64,000 nt of DNA from Stackebrandtia endophytica (GTDB lineage Bacteria; Actinomycetota; Actinomycetes; Mycobacteriales; Micromonosporaceae): the NCBI RefSeq assembly GCF_006716355.1, contig NZ_VFOW01000001.1, positions 5,518,001 through 5,582,000 on the forward strand. The letters are read 5' to 3'. Below the pieces are notes generated by a model. That model saw only the letters and a list, made by a program, of their open reading frames with translations, had not been told where the DNA came from and did no database searches. Of the stretch, positions 12,531-22,258 are shown in pieces (position 1 is the first letter of the stretch; every line of letters starts with the position of its first letter). The translations under genes were made by a program, and so were the position numbers.

Positions 12531-12562
12531 CCCGGAGGTCCGACCTGCCTCGGACCTCCGGG
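12531..12562. terminator. Bidirectional terminator uvrA / transporter
   Basis: A perfect 13-bp stem, CCCGGAGGTCCGA / TCGGACCTCCGGG, with a 6-nt loop sits between the convergent stops of uvrA (12491) and the YfcC-family gene (12569). Confidence 0.88.
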
Positions 12563-12568
12563 CGTTCA

Positions 12569-14134
12569 TCAACCCATGACCGCGCCGAGGATCATGAATC
12601 CGCAGATCAGCACGAACAGGATCAACAACAACGGCGCCACGAACCGGATGTAGCGGTCGTATCGCACCTTCGCCAGCGCGAGACCACCCATGACCACCGC
12701 CGTCGTGGGCGTCACCAGATTCATCCAGCCACTGGCCGACTGCCAGGCGGTAATCACCAGCGACCGGGGGACACCGGCGAAGTCCGCCAGCGGCGCCAGG
12801 ATCGGCATCGCCAGGGTCGCGTGTCCCGATGTGGACGGGATCAGGAAGGCCAGCGGAATGTTCACGATGAACATCACGATGGAGAAGATCGCCGACGACG
12901 TCCCCGACACCACGTTCTCCAACGAGTGCAGGACGGTGTCGGTGACCTCCGCGTTGTTCATCAACACCGTGACCCCGCGAGCCAGCATGATGACCAGCCC
13001 GGCGCCCACGAAGTCGCCGAACCCGGCGACGATCTTGCCGGTCAGCTTCTCCTCACCCAGCGACCCGATGACTCCGACGACCACCGAGGTCACCAGGAAC
13101 AACGCGGTCAATTCGGGGAAGTACCAACCCAGCTCCCAGGCGAAGGGCGCCGCATCGGGACCGTTGATGACACTGGACCACGGAATGATGGAGAAGATCA
13201 TCAACAGGAACGTCGCGCCGACCAACCACAGCACCAACTGCTGACGACCGGTCAACGGCGGTGGTTCGGATTCGGCGATGGCGGCCGCCTGATCGTGATC
13301 GCCGGGCAGGTGCCCCGACAACGAACGGGTCGGGTCCGCCTTGATCCGCTTGGCGTACCGCAGGACGTATCCGATGGTGACCAGCGTCAGGACGACCAGC
13401 ATGATCACGCGTAGCTCGATACCGTCCCCGATGGACACCCCTGCCGCCGAGGAAGCCGTGCCGGTGGCGAACGGGTTCACCGTCGAACACAGCACACCGA
13501 TGCCGGCGCCGAGAATGATCGCCCCCACCGCCGTCATGCGGTCATATCCCAGTGCCAGGACCAACGGAATGATCAGGCCGTAGAACCCCAGCGTCTCCTC
13601 GGCGAAGCCCTCCACGGTCCCCGCCACGGCGAACACCGCCATGATCCCGATGATCAACAGCAGCCCCCGGCTGCGCAGTCGGTGCGCCAGCCGACCGATG
13701 CCCCGATCCAGTGCACCGGTGGCGAAGGTGACCGTGATGAAGGCACCGACGGCGAGTACGAACAGGAACACCGCCGCGCTTCCGTACAGCGTTCCGGTGG
13801 CGTCGGGTCCAACGGCGCCCGAGTCGGAGGACTGGATGCCGTAGAGCCCGTTGACGGGGGAGATGAACAGGTCGTGCAACCGGTCCATGAAACTCTGGGA
13901 GTTCTCGACCTCGTGGTAGCTGCCCTGCACCGGTCGCCCGTCTTTGTCCACATCGTAACGACCGGACGGGATGATGAAGGTCAACACCCATACGAGGAGC
14001 GTGACGATCGCCAGTACGGTGTACGCGCTGGGAAAGCGCATCGTCTTGGCGGTGGGTTCCGCATCGGAGGCCGCACCGTCATCGGGTCGTGCGGAACCAC
14101 TGGTCGATTTCGGGTCGTCGTCGGCTTCGGCCAT
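12569..14134 (-). CDS. YfcC-family membrane transporter
   Basis: 521-residue polytopic membrane protein with an acidic cytoplasmic N-terminus, then about 12 helices starting at YTVLAIVTLLVWVLTFIIPS. VEGFAEETLGFYGLI and STVNPFATG match the YfcC group (short-chain fatty acid / arginine-ornithine antiporter-like carriers). ATG 14134 follows AGGAGG with a 5-nt spacer. It lies 40 bp downstream of an M20 peptidase on the same strand, so a peptide or amino-acid substrate is plausible; that is inference. Confidence 0.8.
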   Translation of the reverse strand: MAEADDDPKSTSGSARPDDGAASDAEPTAKTMRFPSAYTVLAIVTLLVWVLTFIIPSGRYDVDKDGRPVQGSYHEVENSQSFMDRLHDLFISPVNGLYGIQSSDSGAVGPDATGTLYGSAAVFLFVLAVGAFITVTFATGALDRGIGRLAHRLRSRGLLLIIGIMAVFAVAGTVEGFAEETLGFYGLIIPLVLALGYDRMTAVGAIILGAGIGVLCSTVNPFATGTASSAAGVSIGDGIELRVIMLVVLTLVTIGYVLRYAKRIKADPTRSLSGHLPGDHDQAAAIAESEPPPLTGRQQLVLWLVGATFLLMIFSIIPWSSVINGPDAAPFAWELGWYFPELTALFLVTSVVVGVIGSLGEEKLTGKIVAGFGDFVGAGLVIMLARGVTVLMNNAEVTDTVLHSLENVVSGTSSAIFSIVMFIVNIPLAFLIPSTSGHATLAMPILAPLADFAGVPRSLVITAWQSASGWMNLVTPTTAVVMGGLALAKVRYDRYIRFVAPLLLILFVLICGFMILGAVMG

Positions 14135-14174
14135 CGGTCCTCCTGCTGAGTTCGGATACGGGCCGCCGGGAGGG

Positions 14175-15521
14175 TCAGTCGCGGAATCGCCGCGCGAACT
14201 CGTCGAAGAAGGCCGCCTCGGCGATGACCGTCTTGGCCAGCTCGTCGTAGAGGACTCGCTCATTCGGCGCGTGGAGTCCACAGTGACCGTCCTCGGCGCC
14301 GAACATCAGGATCTCGGCGTCGGGTACCGCCTTGGACAATGCATTGACCAGCGGAATCGAACCACCCGAGGCCATCTCTACGGGTCGGCTTCCCCACGCG
14401 GTCTCCATCGCCGAACCCATCGCCGTGTAGGCGGGGCCACCCAGCGTGGCGGCGAACCCGGCGCCGGCGTCACCGGCGGTCACGGTCAGCCGCTGTCCCA
14501 TCGGCCGCAGCTTCTCCAGGTGTTTCACCAGTGCCCGCTGCGCTGCCACCACGTCCTGTTCGGGATGAACCCGCAGGTTCAACGCCGCCCTCGCGTACGG
14601 AACCACCGCGGCCGCCGCAGTGTCCACCGCCGGCGCGTCCAACCCGATCACCGTGATCGCCGGACCGTGCCACAGTCGCTCCCCGATGGGGCCGGTGCCG
14701 ATCTGGCGCGCCTCGGGCGTCATGCCCGCCAGCTCGGCGAACTCCTCGTCGGTGTAGGAGGTCCCCTCCCACGCGTCGCGCCGCAACCCCTCGACGGCGA
14801 CGTTCCCGTCGGCGTCGTGCAGCGTCGCCAACGCCGCGATCATCGCCAGCAGCGCGTCGGGGGCCGCGCCCCCGAACTCACCGCTGTGAACGGGCTGCTT
14901 GAGGGTGCGCAACTCGACGACCAGGTCGGCGGCGCCGCGCAATGCGACCGTCAACGTCGGTTCACCCGGACGGACGTTACCCATGTCGGCCACCACCATC
15001 GCATCGGCGGCGAACAACTCCGGCTGTTTGGGCGGGTAATCGTCGAAGGCGGAGCCGTATTCCTCCTGGCCCTCGAAGACGATCCGGATACCCACCGGCG
15101 GACGACCGCCGTGGACCCGCAACGCACCGATGTGCGCGATGATGTTGGCCTTGCAATCGGCCACGCCCCGGCCGCGCAGCCCCTTTCCGCCCTCGATCTC
15201 GGTGGGCGTGAACGGCGGCGAATCCCACAACGACTCGTCACCGGCCGGTTGGACGTCGTAGTGGCCGTAGAGCAGCACCGTCGGCGCGCCCTCGGGCGCC
15301 GGAATATGTCCGGTGATCACCGGGGAGGTGTCGGGCAGATCCAATCGATCGATCCGGTCGACACCGGCGTCCCGCAGCAGGTTCACCACCTCGTCGTGTG
15401 CCCGATGCACCTCCTCGGCCGGGTAACCGGGAAAGGCGATCGAGGGGATCGACGCCAGATGCTTGAGGTCCTCCCGAAGCCGAGGCATGAGCTCCGCCGT
15501 GACGGTCGCGAAATCGGTCAC
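14175..15521 (-). CDS. M20-family metallopeptidase (dipeptidase-like)
   Basis: 448 residues of the M20 peptidase family. Metal and catalytic motifs: GHYDVQP (about residue 86), GRGVADCK (about 116), EGQEEYGS with the catalytic and metal Glu pair (about 150), and a late His in EDGHCGLHAPNE. A dimerisation lid with KQPVHSGEFGG lies between. Starts at GTG 15521 with GGGAGGGG upstream. First gene of a two-gene unit with the YfcC transporter, suggesting peptide cleavage coupled to transport of products. Confidence 0.88.
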   Translation of the reverse strand: MTDFATVTAELMPRLREDLKHLASIPSIAFPGYPAEEVHRAHDEVVNLLRDAGVDRIDRLDLPDTSPVITGHIPAPEGAPTVLLYGHYDVQPAGDESLWDSPPFTPTEIEGGKGLRGRGVADCKANIIAHIGALRVHGGRPPVGIRIVFEGQEEYGSAFDDYPPKQPELFAADAMVVADMGNVRPGEPTLTVALRGAADLVVELRTLKQPVHSGEFGGAAPDALLAMIAALATLHDADGNVAVEGLRRDAWEGTSYTDEEFAELAGMTPEARQIGTGPIGERLWHGPAITVIGLDAPAVDTAAAAVVPYARAALNLRVHPEQDVVAAQRALVKHLEKLRPMGQRLTVTAGDAGAGFAATLGGPAYTAMGSAMETAWGSRPVEMASGGSIPLVNALSKAVPDAEILMFGAEDGHCGLHAPNERVLYDELAKTVIAEAAFFDEFARRFRD

Positions 15522-15647
15522 CGATGTCCCCTCCCGGACGTGCCGATCCGTATGGCGCGGAGGTCTCGTGCGCTCATCCGGTCGGCGATGGTGTGATCAG
15601 CCACAACAGCCAACCGATCGGATCGATTCAAACACGATGAGCCACAT

Positions 15648-15677
15648 TGGGCGATGAGATTCGGCAAACATCGCCCA
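15648..15677. promoter_or_regulatory. Inverted repeat in a divergent promoter region
   Basis: TGGGCGATG / CATCGCCCA, a perfect 9-bp inverted repeat with a 12-nt spacer, lies in the 207-bp divergent gap between the peptidase and the GT-C-like gene. Candidate operator or RNA hairpin; no regulator is encoded beside it. Confidence 0.4.
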
Positions 15678-15728
15678 CGCTCGATGCGACGCGAACAGTG
15701 AATGTCGGCTGCGTAGGATCAGCCAACG

Positions 15729-17303
15729 ATGAGCCCCGTGATCGCCCGGAATCGCCCCACGAGCTCTGAAGGCGTGCCCGGGAACCGTCCGATGCGCCAC
15801 CGGTGGTATCGAAGGCTGCGGTCGCCGTACTTCTTGGTGGCCGCCGTTCTGGTGGTGTGCACGATCGGATTGGCGGTCCGACGTCCATGGGGGATCGATT
15901 TCTGGGTGCACGCCACCGCCGTGGAGCGGTTGAGCACCAACCTGCTGGCCCCCGGTGGGCTCCAGATCGCCGGTACCGTCGGTGATTCCTCCTACTATTC
16001 GCCCTACACGGTGTTGTTGGCGGTCATCTCCCAGACCACCGGTTTGTCCGCGGTGGCGGTGCTGTCCCTGGTCTCACCGCTGATAGTCGCGCTGTTCTGC
16101 TACGCGTTCTGGCGATTCTGTCGACTGTTTCGCACCGGGGCCTGGTTCACGGTCATGGCCTTGGGCGTGGTGCTCACCCTGTGGGGTGTGCGCATGTGGG
16201 CGTGGAGCGGTTTCCTGTCGGTGTTCAGTCTGCCGGTCACGTTGCCGCTGCCGTCCACGGTGGCCTCGGCGTTCATGTTGTTGCTGTGGGCGTTGCTGGC
16301 CGAGGCGCTGGCCCGGTCGAGGTGGTCGTTGTGGGGGTGGATCACGTTGGCCGCCACCGCGATCGTGCTCACCCATCAACTCACCGCGGTCAACACCGCG
16401 ATCGGCTGCGTCGCGATCCTCGTATGGCGATGGCACCACATTAGACGCTCCCAGTTCGTGGCGGGGCTGGTGAGCGCGGCGGTGGTGATCGGAGCAGTGG
16501 CCACCTGGCCCTATTATTCGGTGTGGGAGCTCCTCGGTTCGCCGGCCATCGACTCACCACAACAGACGCTGTACACCGCTCCGCTGTGGTACCAGGGGCT
16601 GGTGCTTCTGGCGATCCCCGCGCTGTGGTCGCGGTGGCGGGCCGACCGACGTGACGTCCTCGTGCTGATGACGGCCATCGCGATGACCGTGGTGGTCCTC
16701 GGTGGAGTCACCGGAAATTACACCTATGTGCGCATGTTGGCACCGGCGATGTTGGCGGCACAGATCGCGGTGGCGGTCACGCTGCATCAACGATGGCGCG
16801 ATCGAGCCCTCGGTTGGCGGGTATGGCGGAATGCCACCGTCGTGGCCTGCCTGGGCTCGCTGTTGGTCAACGGTGGCAACGTGTTGTATGCCCTGCCGCC
16901 GGCGGTGCCCGTTGAACAGATCCAGGCGAAGGTGGGCCGCAACCCCGTTCCCCCGGACTACTCGTGGCTGTCCGGCTACCTCTCTCGCGGCGATGTGGTC
17001 ATCACCAATGACACCACCGCCCGCCGCATCATCACCGCCTACGGTTTCTACACCGTGATGCCGGGATGGGAGGACCCGGTCGTTCCCGAGACCTCGGCCA
17101 GAGTCGCCGATGTCGCGCTGTTCTTCAATCCCGACACCGACGCGGCCACCAAGGCCCGTGTCACCGCGACCTGGTCGGTCTCCTGGGTGCTGCTGGTACC
17201 CGACCACGAGAACGCCACGACCGGTCTCGGGCCCTCGGCGACGCTGGTCACCGTGGGGCCTGACGGACAGCGGTTGTACGCAGTGCAAAAGTCGAGTGAC
17301 TGA
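15729..17303 (+). CDS. Multispanning GT-C-like membrane protein
   Basis: 524 residues. Basic N-terminus, then RSPYFLVAAVLVVCTIGLA as first helix, followed by an extracytoplasmic GIDFWVHATAVERL loop. About 11 membrane segments run to residue ~400, and a soluble C-terminal domain follows. The acidic loop after helix 1 and the overall form resemble GT-C glycosyltransferases such as arabinofuranosyl- or mannosyltransferases using lipid-linked donors, but I cannot identify the family securely. The following prepilin peptidase gene begins 29 bp downstream. Confidence 0.5.
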   Translation: MSPVIARNRPTSSEGVPGNRPMRHRWYRRLRSPYFLVAAVLVVCTIGLAVRRPWGIDFWVHATAVERLSTNLLAPGGLQIAGTVGDSSYYSPYTVLLAVISQTTGLSAVAVLSLVSPLIVALFCYAFWRFCRLFRTGAWFTVMALGVVLTLWGVRMWAWSGFLSVFSLPVTLPLPSTVASAFMLLLWALLAEALARSRWSLWGWITLAATAIVLTHQLTAVNTAIGCVAILVWRWHHIRRSQFVAGLVSAAVVIGAVATWPYYSVWELLGSPAIDSPQQTLYTAPLWYQGLVLLAIPALWSRWRADRRDVLVLMTAIAMTVVVLGGVTGNYTYVRMLAPAMLAAQIAVAVTLHQRWRDRALGWRVWRNATVVACLGSLLVNGGNVLYALPPAVPVEQIQAKVGRNPVPPDYSWLSGYLSRGDVVITNDTTARRIITAYGFYTVMPGWEDPVVPETSARVADVALFFNPDTDAATKARVTATWSVSWVLLVPDHENATTGLGPSATLVTVGPDGQRLYAVQKSSD

Positions 17304-17331
17304 CGGTGATGTATTCGGTATACCTGGTCGG

Positions 17332-17901
17332 ATGACTCATCAACGGCATCGGCGAGCCCTGCCGGTGACCACCGTGGCCCACTACACGGGACGGCCCCCG
17401 TCACGGACCCGGTTGACGGTCGCGGTGCTGATTCTCTGTCTGAGCCTCATCGTGCAGCACGATCTCACGATGGTGCTGGTGATCGCGGTCTCGGCGCCGC
17501 GCCTCATCGTGCTGGCGCTCATCGACGTCGAGATTCGGCGCCTTCCCGATCGCATCCTGCTGCCGCTTTACCCGCTGACCGCGGCCATCCTGATCCCGGC
17601 GGGGATCTGGACCGATAACGCCGACGCACTCGTGCGAGCCGCGGTGACGGCGTCTGTCGCCCTGGTCGGTTACGCGATTCTCTGCGCTGCCACGGGAGCG
17701 ATCGGATTCGGCGACGTCAAACTGGCCGGACTGCTGGGACTGATCACGGGTTGGGTTGGGTGGTCGGCGACCCTGTTCGCGACCGTCGCGGCCATGTTCC
17801 TTGGCGCGGTCGCCGGTGTCGTGTCGTTGCTCGGTGACCGGACCCGTCGAACGGTCCCCTACGGTCCGGCGCTGATCGCCGCCTTCCCGTTCGGTTTGTG
17901 A
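17332..17901 (+). CDS. Prepilin peptidase-like A24 aspartic protease
   Basis: 189 residues with about 6 hydrophobic segments. The two catalytic Asp motifs of family A24 are present: LIDVEIRRLPD (about residues 63-73) and GFGDVKL (about 124-130). It lacks the N-terminal methyltransferase domain of long PilD proteins, like the short TadV/CpaA type. No tad, pil or com genes are in the window, so it would serve a pilus locus elsewhere. A GTG at codon ~12 (VTTVAHYTG) is another possible start. Confidence 0.75.
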   Translation: MTHQRHRRALPVTTVAHYTGRPPSRTRLTVAVLILCLSLIVQHDLTMVLVIAVSAPRLIVLALIDVEIRRLPDRILLPLYPLTAAILIPAGIWTDNADALVRAAVTASVALVGYAILCAATGAIGFGDVKLAGLLGLITGWVGWSATLFATVAAMFLGAVAGVVSLLGDRTRRTVPYGPALIAAFPFGL

Positions 17902-17925
17902 CAGGCTTTGGCGAGAATCCGGCCG

Positions 17926-18303
17926 CTAGCGCGGGGAATCCAACGGACTGACGATGACCGCGGTGCCGTAGGCGCAGACCTCGGTGGCGGACTCGCCGGC
18001 CTCGGTGACGTCGTATCGCATCGCCACCACGGCATTGGCTCCGCGAGCGTGCGCCTGCTCCAACAGTCGTTCCATGGCCTGATTTCGGCTTTCGACCAGT
18101 GTCTTCGACAATCCCCGCAACTCGCCGCCGAACATCGATTTGAATCCGGCTCCGATCTGGCTTCCCAGATGCCGAGACCGAACCGTCAATCCGAAGACCT
18201 CGCCGATGACCCGATCGATGCGATACCCGGGCAGATCGTTGCTGGTGACCACCACGATTCCGGTCGTCGGATCCACTCCACCGCCGTAAGACTCGTTCGC
18301 CAT
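17926..18303 (-). CDS. YbjQ/UPF0145-family protein
   Basis: 125 residues of the YbjQ family (heavy-metal-binding-like fold, pentameric in known members, function unknown). Recognisable are VVVTSNDLPGYRI (near the N-terminus), VIGEVFGLTVRS, and ARGANAVVAMRYDV. Start at 18303 has GGAGG with a 4-nt spacer, better than the upstream GTG/ATG options. Convergent with the prepilin peptidase. Confidence 0.8.
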   Translation of the reverse strand: MANESYGGGVDPTTGIVVVTSNDLPGYRIDRVIGEVFGLTVRSRHLGSQIGAGFKSMFGGELRGLSKTLVESRNQAMERLLEQAHARGANAVVAMRYDVTEAGESATEVCAYGTAVIVSPLDSPR

Positions 18304-18553
18304 GCCGCCTCCCACCACCCGCGTCCACAATCACGTGACGCAGAGCATATCGACGATTGCATCGGTGTGGAGCACGGCATGGAACGTGCTCGGCCTCGGC
18401 GGTATGGGCCGACCGGCGTCGAGTCTTCAACGAAAAAGCGCGGTGACGCGGGTGTTCGACGTCGCCGACACCGACCCGCGGCCGACCCGACACGGCCCAT
18501 GAGTTGACCGACCGCAGTGGTCGGCCAGCTCGTGGCCGTGACAGACTTGCCCC

Positions 18554-19732
18554 GTGCTGCGCTGGATGACTGCTGGAGAATCACACGGCCCCGCCTTGGT
18601 CGCGATCATTGACGGGCTTCCCGCCGGAATCGAGATTTCGAGCGAGGACGTCAAGGCCGAGCTGGCGAGGCGGCGGCTGGGGTATGGCCGCGGCGCCCGG
18701 ATGAAGTTCGAACAGGACGTGGTGGAGTTCATCGGGGGAGTGCGCCACGGCTCCTCCCTCGGTTCGCCCGTCGCCATCCGGGTCGCGAACTCCGAATGGC
18801 CCAAGTGGGACCGGGTCATGTCCCCCGATCCGGTCGATGAGGCCGAACTCGCCGGGCTGGCCCGAAACGCCCCGCTGACCAGGCCCCGGCCGGGCCATGC
18901 CGATCTCGCGGGCATGCAGAAGTATCACCACGGCGACGCCCGCCCGATTCTGGAGCGCGCCTCGGCGCGTGAGACCGCAGCCCGGGTAGCCGTCGGCACG
19001 GTCGCCAAGGCGTTCCTGTCGCAGGCTCTGGGCATCGAGATCGTGTCCCATGTGGTGGAACTCGGTTCGGTGGCCGCCAAGCCGGGCCTGTTGCCGACAC
19101 CAGCCGATCGGGAGGCCGTTGACGCTGATCCGTTGCGTTGCATGGATCCTGACGCTTCAGCCAAAATGGTCGCCGAAGTCGACGCGGCCAAAAAGGATGC
19201 CGACACCCTCGGTGGCATCGTCGAGGTGGTCGTCTACGGCGCACCGCCCGGGCTGGGATCACACGTTCAGTGGGACCGCAAGCTCGATGCCCGGTTGGCG
19301 ATGGCGCTGACGTCCATTCAGGCCATCAAGGGCGTTGAGATCGGTGACGCCTTCACCCAGGCGCGTTCTCGGGGGTCGCAGGCGCACGATGAAATGGTTC
19401 CCACCCCCGACGGCGTCAAACGGGTCACCGATCGCGCCGGCGGACTGGAGGGCGGCATCACCACTGGTGAACCGATCCGGGTGCGAGCCGCGATGAAGCC
19501 GATATCCTCGCTGACTCGTCCACTGGCAACCATCGATGTGGTGACCGGCGAGAAGGCCGAGGCGATCAACCAGCGCTCCGACGTGTGCGCGGTTCCGGCG
19601 GCCGCCGTCGTCGCCGAGTCGATGACCGCGTTCGTGTTGGCCGAAGCCGCACTGGAGAAGTTCGGTGGCGATTCGGTGGGGGAGATCTCCCGCAACCTGG
19701 CCGGCTACCTCGAGGGACTGATCATCCGATGA
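18554..19732 (+). CDS. aroC: Chorismate synthase
   Basis: 392 residues; converts EPSP to chorismate with reduced FMN, last common step of aromatic biosynthesis. Visible family signatures: [20 protein letters not shown] at the N-terminus, [38 protein letters not shown] and, late, GGITTGEPI. Full length. Starts at GTG 18554. Its stop overlaps the ATG of aroKB (ATGA), so translation is coupled through aroC-aroKB-aroQ. Confidence 0.97.
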   Translation: MLRWMTAGESHGPALVAIIDGLPAGIEISSEDVKAELARRRLGYGRGARMKFEQDVVEFIGGVRHGSSLGSPVAIRVANSEWPKWDRVMSPDPVDEAELAGLARNAPLTRPRPGHADLAGMQKYHHGDARPILERASARETAARVAVGTVAKAFLSQALGIEIVSHVVELGSVAAKPGLLPTPADREAVDADPLRCMDPDASAKMVAEVDAAKKDADTLGGIVEVVVYGAPPGLGSHVQWDRKLDARLAMALTSIQAIKGVEIGDAFTQARSRGSQAHDEMVPTPDGVKRVTDRAGGLEGGITTGEPIRVRAAMKPISSLTRPLATIDVVTGEKAEAINQRSDVCAVPAAAVVAESMTAFVLAEAALEKFGGDSVGEISRNLAGYLEGLIIR

Positions 19733-21291
19733 GCCCGGTGCTGGTGCTGGTCGGCCCGCCCGGAAGCGGAAAGACCACAGTGGGTAAACGGTTGGCCGAC
19801 AAACTCGGAGTTTCCTTTCGTGACACCGATGTCGACATAGCCGAGGCCGCCGGATCCCCGATCCCCGACATCTTCGTCGACCACGGTGAGGAGCACTTCC
19901 GCAGCCTGGAACGCGAGGCGGTGGCCGCCGCGTTGTCCGAACACGACGGGGTCCTCGCGCTCGGTGGGGGTGCGGTTCTGGCCGAGTCGACCCGAGCCCT
20001 GCTGGCCGACGCGGACGTGGCGTTTCTGTCGGTGGAGCTCTCCGCCGCGGTCGCCCGAGTGGGCTTGGGCGCGGGGCGGCCGCTGTTGGCGATGAATCCG
20101 CGGGCGACGATGAAGGTCCTGCTGGACCAACGTAAGCCGCTGTACCGCGAGGTCGCCGACGTCACCGTCGACACCGACGACCGCACACCCGACGAGGTCG
20201 TGTCGGAGCTGGCGCAGTGGTTGGGTGGTCCCGCCGTGGTCACGGTGGGGTCGGCGTCGCAAAGCTATGACGTCGTGATCGGTGCCGACGCCACCGTGGC
20301 GTTGGTCGATCAGTTGACGGGTGCGCGCCGCGCGGCGATCCTGTACTCCGCGCCGATGGCCGAACACGCCACTCGAGTCGCCGCCTTCATCGCCGATGTG
20401 GTCGAACCGGTCGCGATCGAGGTTCCCGACGCCGAAGCCGGCAAGACCATCGAGGTCGCCGCCCGGTGTTGGGATCGATTGGGCGAGGCCGGATTCACCC
20501 GAACCGACGTGATCATCGGGATCGGTGGCGGTGCCGTCACCGACCTCGCCGGATTCGTGGCCGCGTGCTGGCTGCGCGGCGTCGATGTGATTCAACTGCC
20601 CACATCGGTATTGGGCATGGTGGACGCGGCGGTCGGTGGAAAGACCGGCGTCAACACCGGAGGTGGGAAGAACCTGGTCGGCGCGTTCCATCCGCCACGG
20701 TCAGTCCTGTGTGATCTGTCGATCCTGGACACCTTGCCGCGGGTCGACCGGGCGGCGGGTCTCGCCGAGGTGATCAAGTGCGGTTTCATCGCCGACCCGA
20801 AAATCCTCGACATCATCGAGGCCGACCCGAAAGCGGCCTTGGACCCGTCGTCACCTCAGCTGGCCGAACTGGTGCGACGCGCCATCGCCGTCAAAGCCGA
20901 GGTCGTCACCGAGGACCTGACCGAGGCGGGCCGCCGAGCATTCCTCAACTATGGACATACCTTCGCCCACGCGATCGAGAAGGTCGAGCGATACGAACGC
21001 CGACACGGCGAGGCCGTCTCCATCGGAATGATGTTCGCCGCGGTACTGGGCCGGATGACCGGACGAGTCGACCTGGTTGAGCGCACCCGCGCGATCCTGG
21101 AGTCGGTCGGCCTGCCCACCGGCTACGTAGATGGACGATTCGACGACCTGGCCGCGGCGATGCGGCTGGACAAGAAGAACACCGGACACACCCAGCGGTT
21201 CGTGTTGCTGGACGACCTCGTTGCACCCGCATTGGTGGACGACGTCACCGTGGAGCAACAGGCGGCCGCCTACCGGGAGATCACGACGTGA
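19729..21291 (+). CDS. aroKB: Fused shikimate kinase - 3-dehydroquinate synthase
   Basis: One 520-residue frame carrying two enzymes. AroK, residues ~1-165: Walker [29 protein letters not shown] and the lid-region [11 protein letters not shown]. AroB, residues ~170-520: [45 protein letters not shown] and the metal ligands in [12 protein letters not shown]. All expected catalytic motifs are present in both halves. Genes are usually separate or merely overlapping in actinomycetes. Starts at 19729, overlapping the aroC stop; the stop overlaps the aroQ GTG. Confidence 0.93.
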   Translation: MSPVLVLVGPPGSGKTTVGKRLADKLGVSFRDTDVDIAEAAGSPIPDIFVDHGEEHFRSLEREAVAAALSEHDGVLALGGGAVLAESTRALLADADVAFLSVELSAAVARVGLGAGRPLLAMNPRATMKVLLDQRKPLYREVADVTVDTDDRTPDEVVSELAQWLGGPAVVTVGSASQSYDVVIGADATVALVDQLTGARRAAILYSAPMAEHATRVAAFIADVVEPVAIEVPDAEAGKTIEVAARCWDRLGEAGFTRTDVIIGIGGGAVTDLAGFVAACWLRGVDVIQLPTSVLGMVDAAVGGKTGVNTGGGKNLVGAFHPPRSVLCDLSILDTLPRVDRAAGLAEVIKCGFIADPKILDIIEADPKAALDPSSPQLAELVRRAIAVKAEVVTEDLTEAGRRAFLNYGHTFAHAIEKVERYERRHGEAVSIGMMFAAVLGRMTGRVDLVERTRAILESVGLPTGYVDGRFDDLAAAMRLDKKNTGHTQRFVLLDDLVAPALVDDVTVEQQAAAYREITT

Positions 21292-21716
21292 CCGTATTCG
21301 TCCTCAACGGACCCAATCTCAACCGCCTCGGCACCCGGGAACCGGACATCTACGGTAGTCGGACCTATCAGGACCTTGTCGAGCTGTGCGAACGCGAGGC
21401 GGGCCGTCTCGGCCTGTCGATCCGGGTCGAACAGTCGAACGCCGAGTCACAGTTGATCGACTGGTTGCACGAGGCCGCCGACGCAGGCGCCGACGTCGTC
21501 CTCAACGCCGCCGGGTACACCCACACCTCGGTGGCGATCGGTGACGCGTGCGCGTCGTTGCCCGGTCGCCTCATCGAGGTGCACATCTCCAATGTGCACC
21601 GACGCGAGGCCTTCCGGCATCACTCCTACCTCTCGGCGCACGCCGACGGAATCATCATCGGGTGTGGAATCGACGGCTATCGGTTGGCGTTGGAGCATTT
21701 GGCGCTCGCCGGTTGA
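21288..21716 (+). CDS. aroQ: Type II 3-dehydroquinate dehydratase
   Basis: 142 residues, dodecameric type II DHQase that makes 3-dehydroshikimate. Motifs: [18 protein letters not shown] with the catalytic Tyr, [46 protein letters not shown]. Starts with GTG overlapping the aroKB stop (GTGA). Only aroG/aroE/aroA of the pathway are not in this block. Confidence 0.96.
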   Translation: MTVFVLNGPNLNRLGTREPDIYGSRTYQDLVELCEREAGRLGLSIRVEQSNAESQLIDWLHEAADAGADVVLNAAGYTHTSVAIGDACASLPGRLIEVHISNVHRREAFRHHSYLSAHADGIIIGCGIDGYRLALEHLALAG

Positions 21717-21732
21717 TCGGAGACAATGTGGC

Positions 21733-22254
21733 ATGACGTCCGAATCGCCCGCCACCGTCACCGTCACCGTTCGACGAGCCACCATTGAGGATGATGCCGG
21801 CCTGCGCGAGATCGACCGGACGGCATGGACACCCGAGTCGGGATTCCCGTCGCTGGCCGCGCGGGAACGTGACAGGTTCTTCTTCGACGAGGCCCACCAA
21901 CCCGATTCGTTTTGGGTCGCCCAATACGCCGACCGCCTCGTCGGTTTCGCCCAACTCGTGCCGGTGACACCGATAGCCGAGGCCGCTCACGTCCTCCTGT
22001 TGCAGGGTTTGGCGGTGTCTCCCACGGCCCGAGGGATAGGCGTTGCCGGGCGAATGATCGATCATCTCCTCGCCGAGGTGCGCCGCCGGGGCGGTCGCAA
22101 ACTCATGCTCTACGTCTTCGCCACCAACACCGCCGCGATTCGGCTGTACGAACGCTGCGGATTCGTCATCGAAGCCCGATTGCGCGATCAGTTCCGCATC
22201 GGCGACGGATACGTCGACTCGATCACGATGGCACGCCACCTGGCCGACGACTGA
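21733..22254 (+). CDS. GNAT-family N-acetyltransferase
   Basis: 173 residues with LQGLAVSPTARGIGVAGRMI (acetyl-CoA loop, about residues 93-112) and AAIRLYERCGFVIEARLRDQ near the C-terminus, similar to the RimI / phosphinothricin class. Begins 17 bp after aroQ, so probably on the same transcript although unrelated in function. Convergent with the MFS gene, 4 bp between stops. Substrate unknown. Confidence 0.85.
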   Translation: MTSESPATVTVTVRRATIEDDAGLREIDRTAWTPESGFPSLAARERDRFFFDEAHQPDSFWVAQYADRLVGFAQLVPVTPIAEAAHVLLLQGLAVSPTARGIGVAGRMIDHLLAEVRRRGGRKLMLYVFATNTAAIRLYERCGFVIEARLRDQFRIGDGYVDSITMARHLADD

Positions 22255-22258
22255 GACG

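Noticed and set aside
13971-15596. 541-codon frame opposite the M20 peptidase
   Set aside because: Arg/Gln-rich antisense shadow of a clear enzyme gene.
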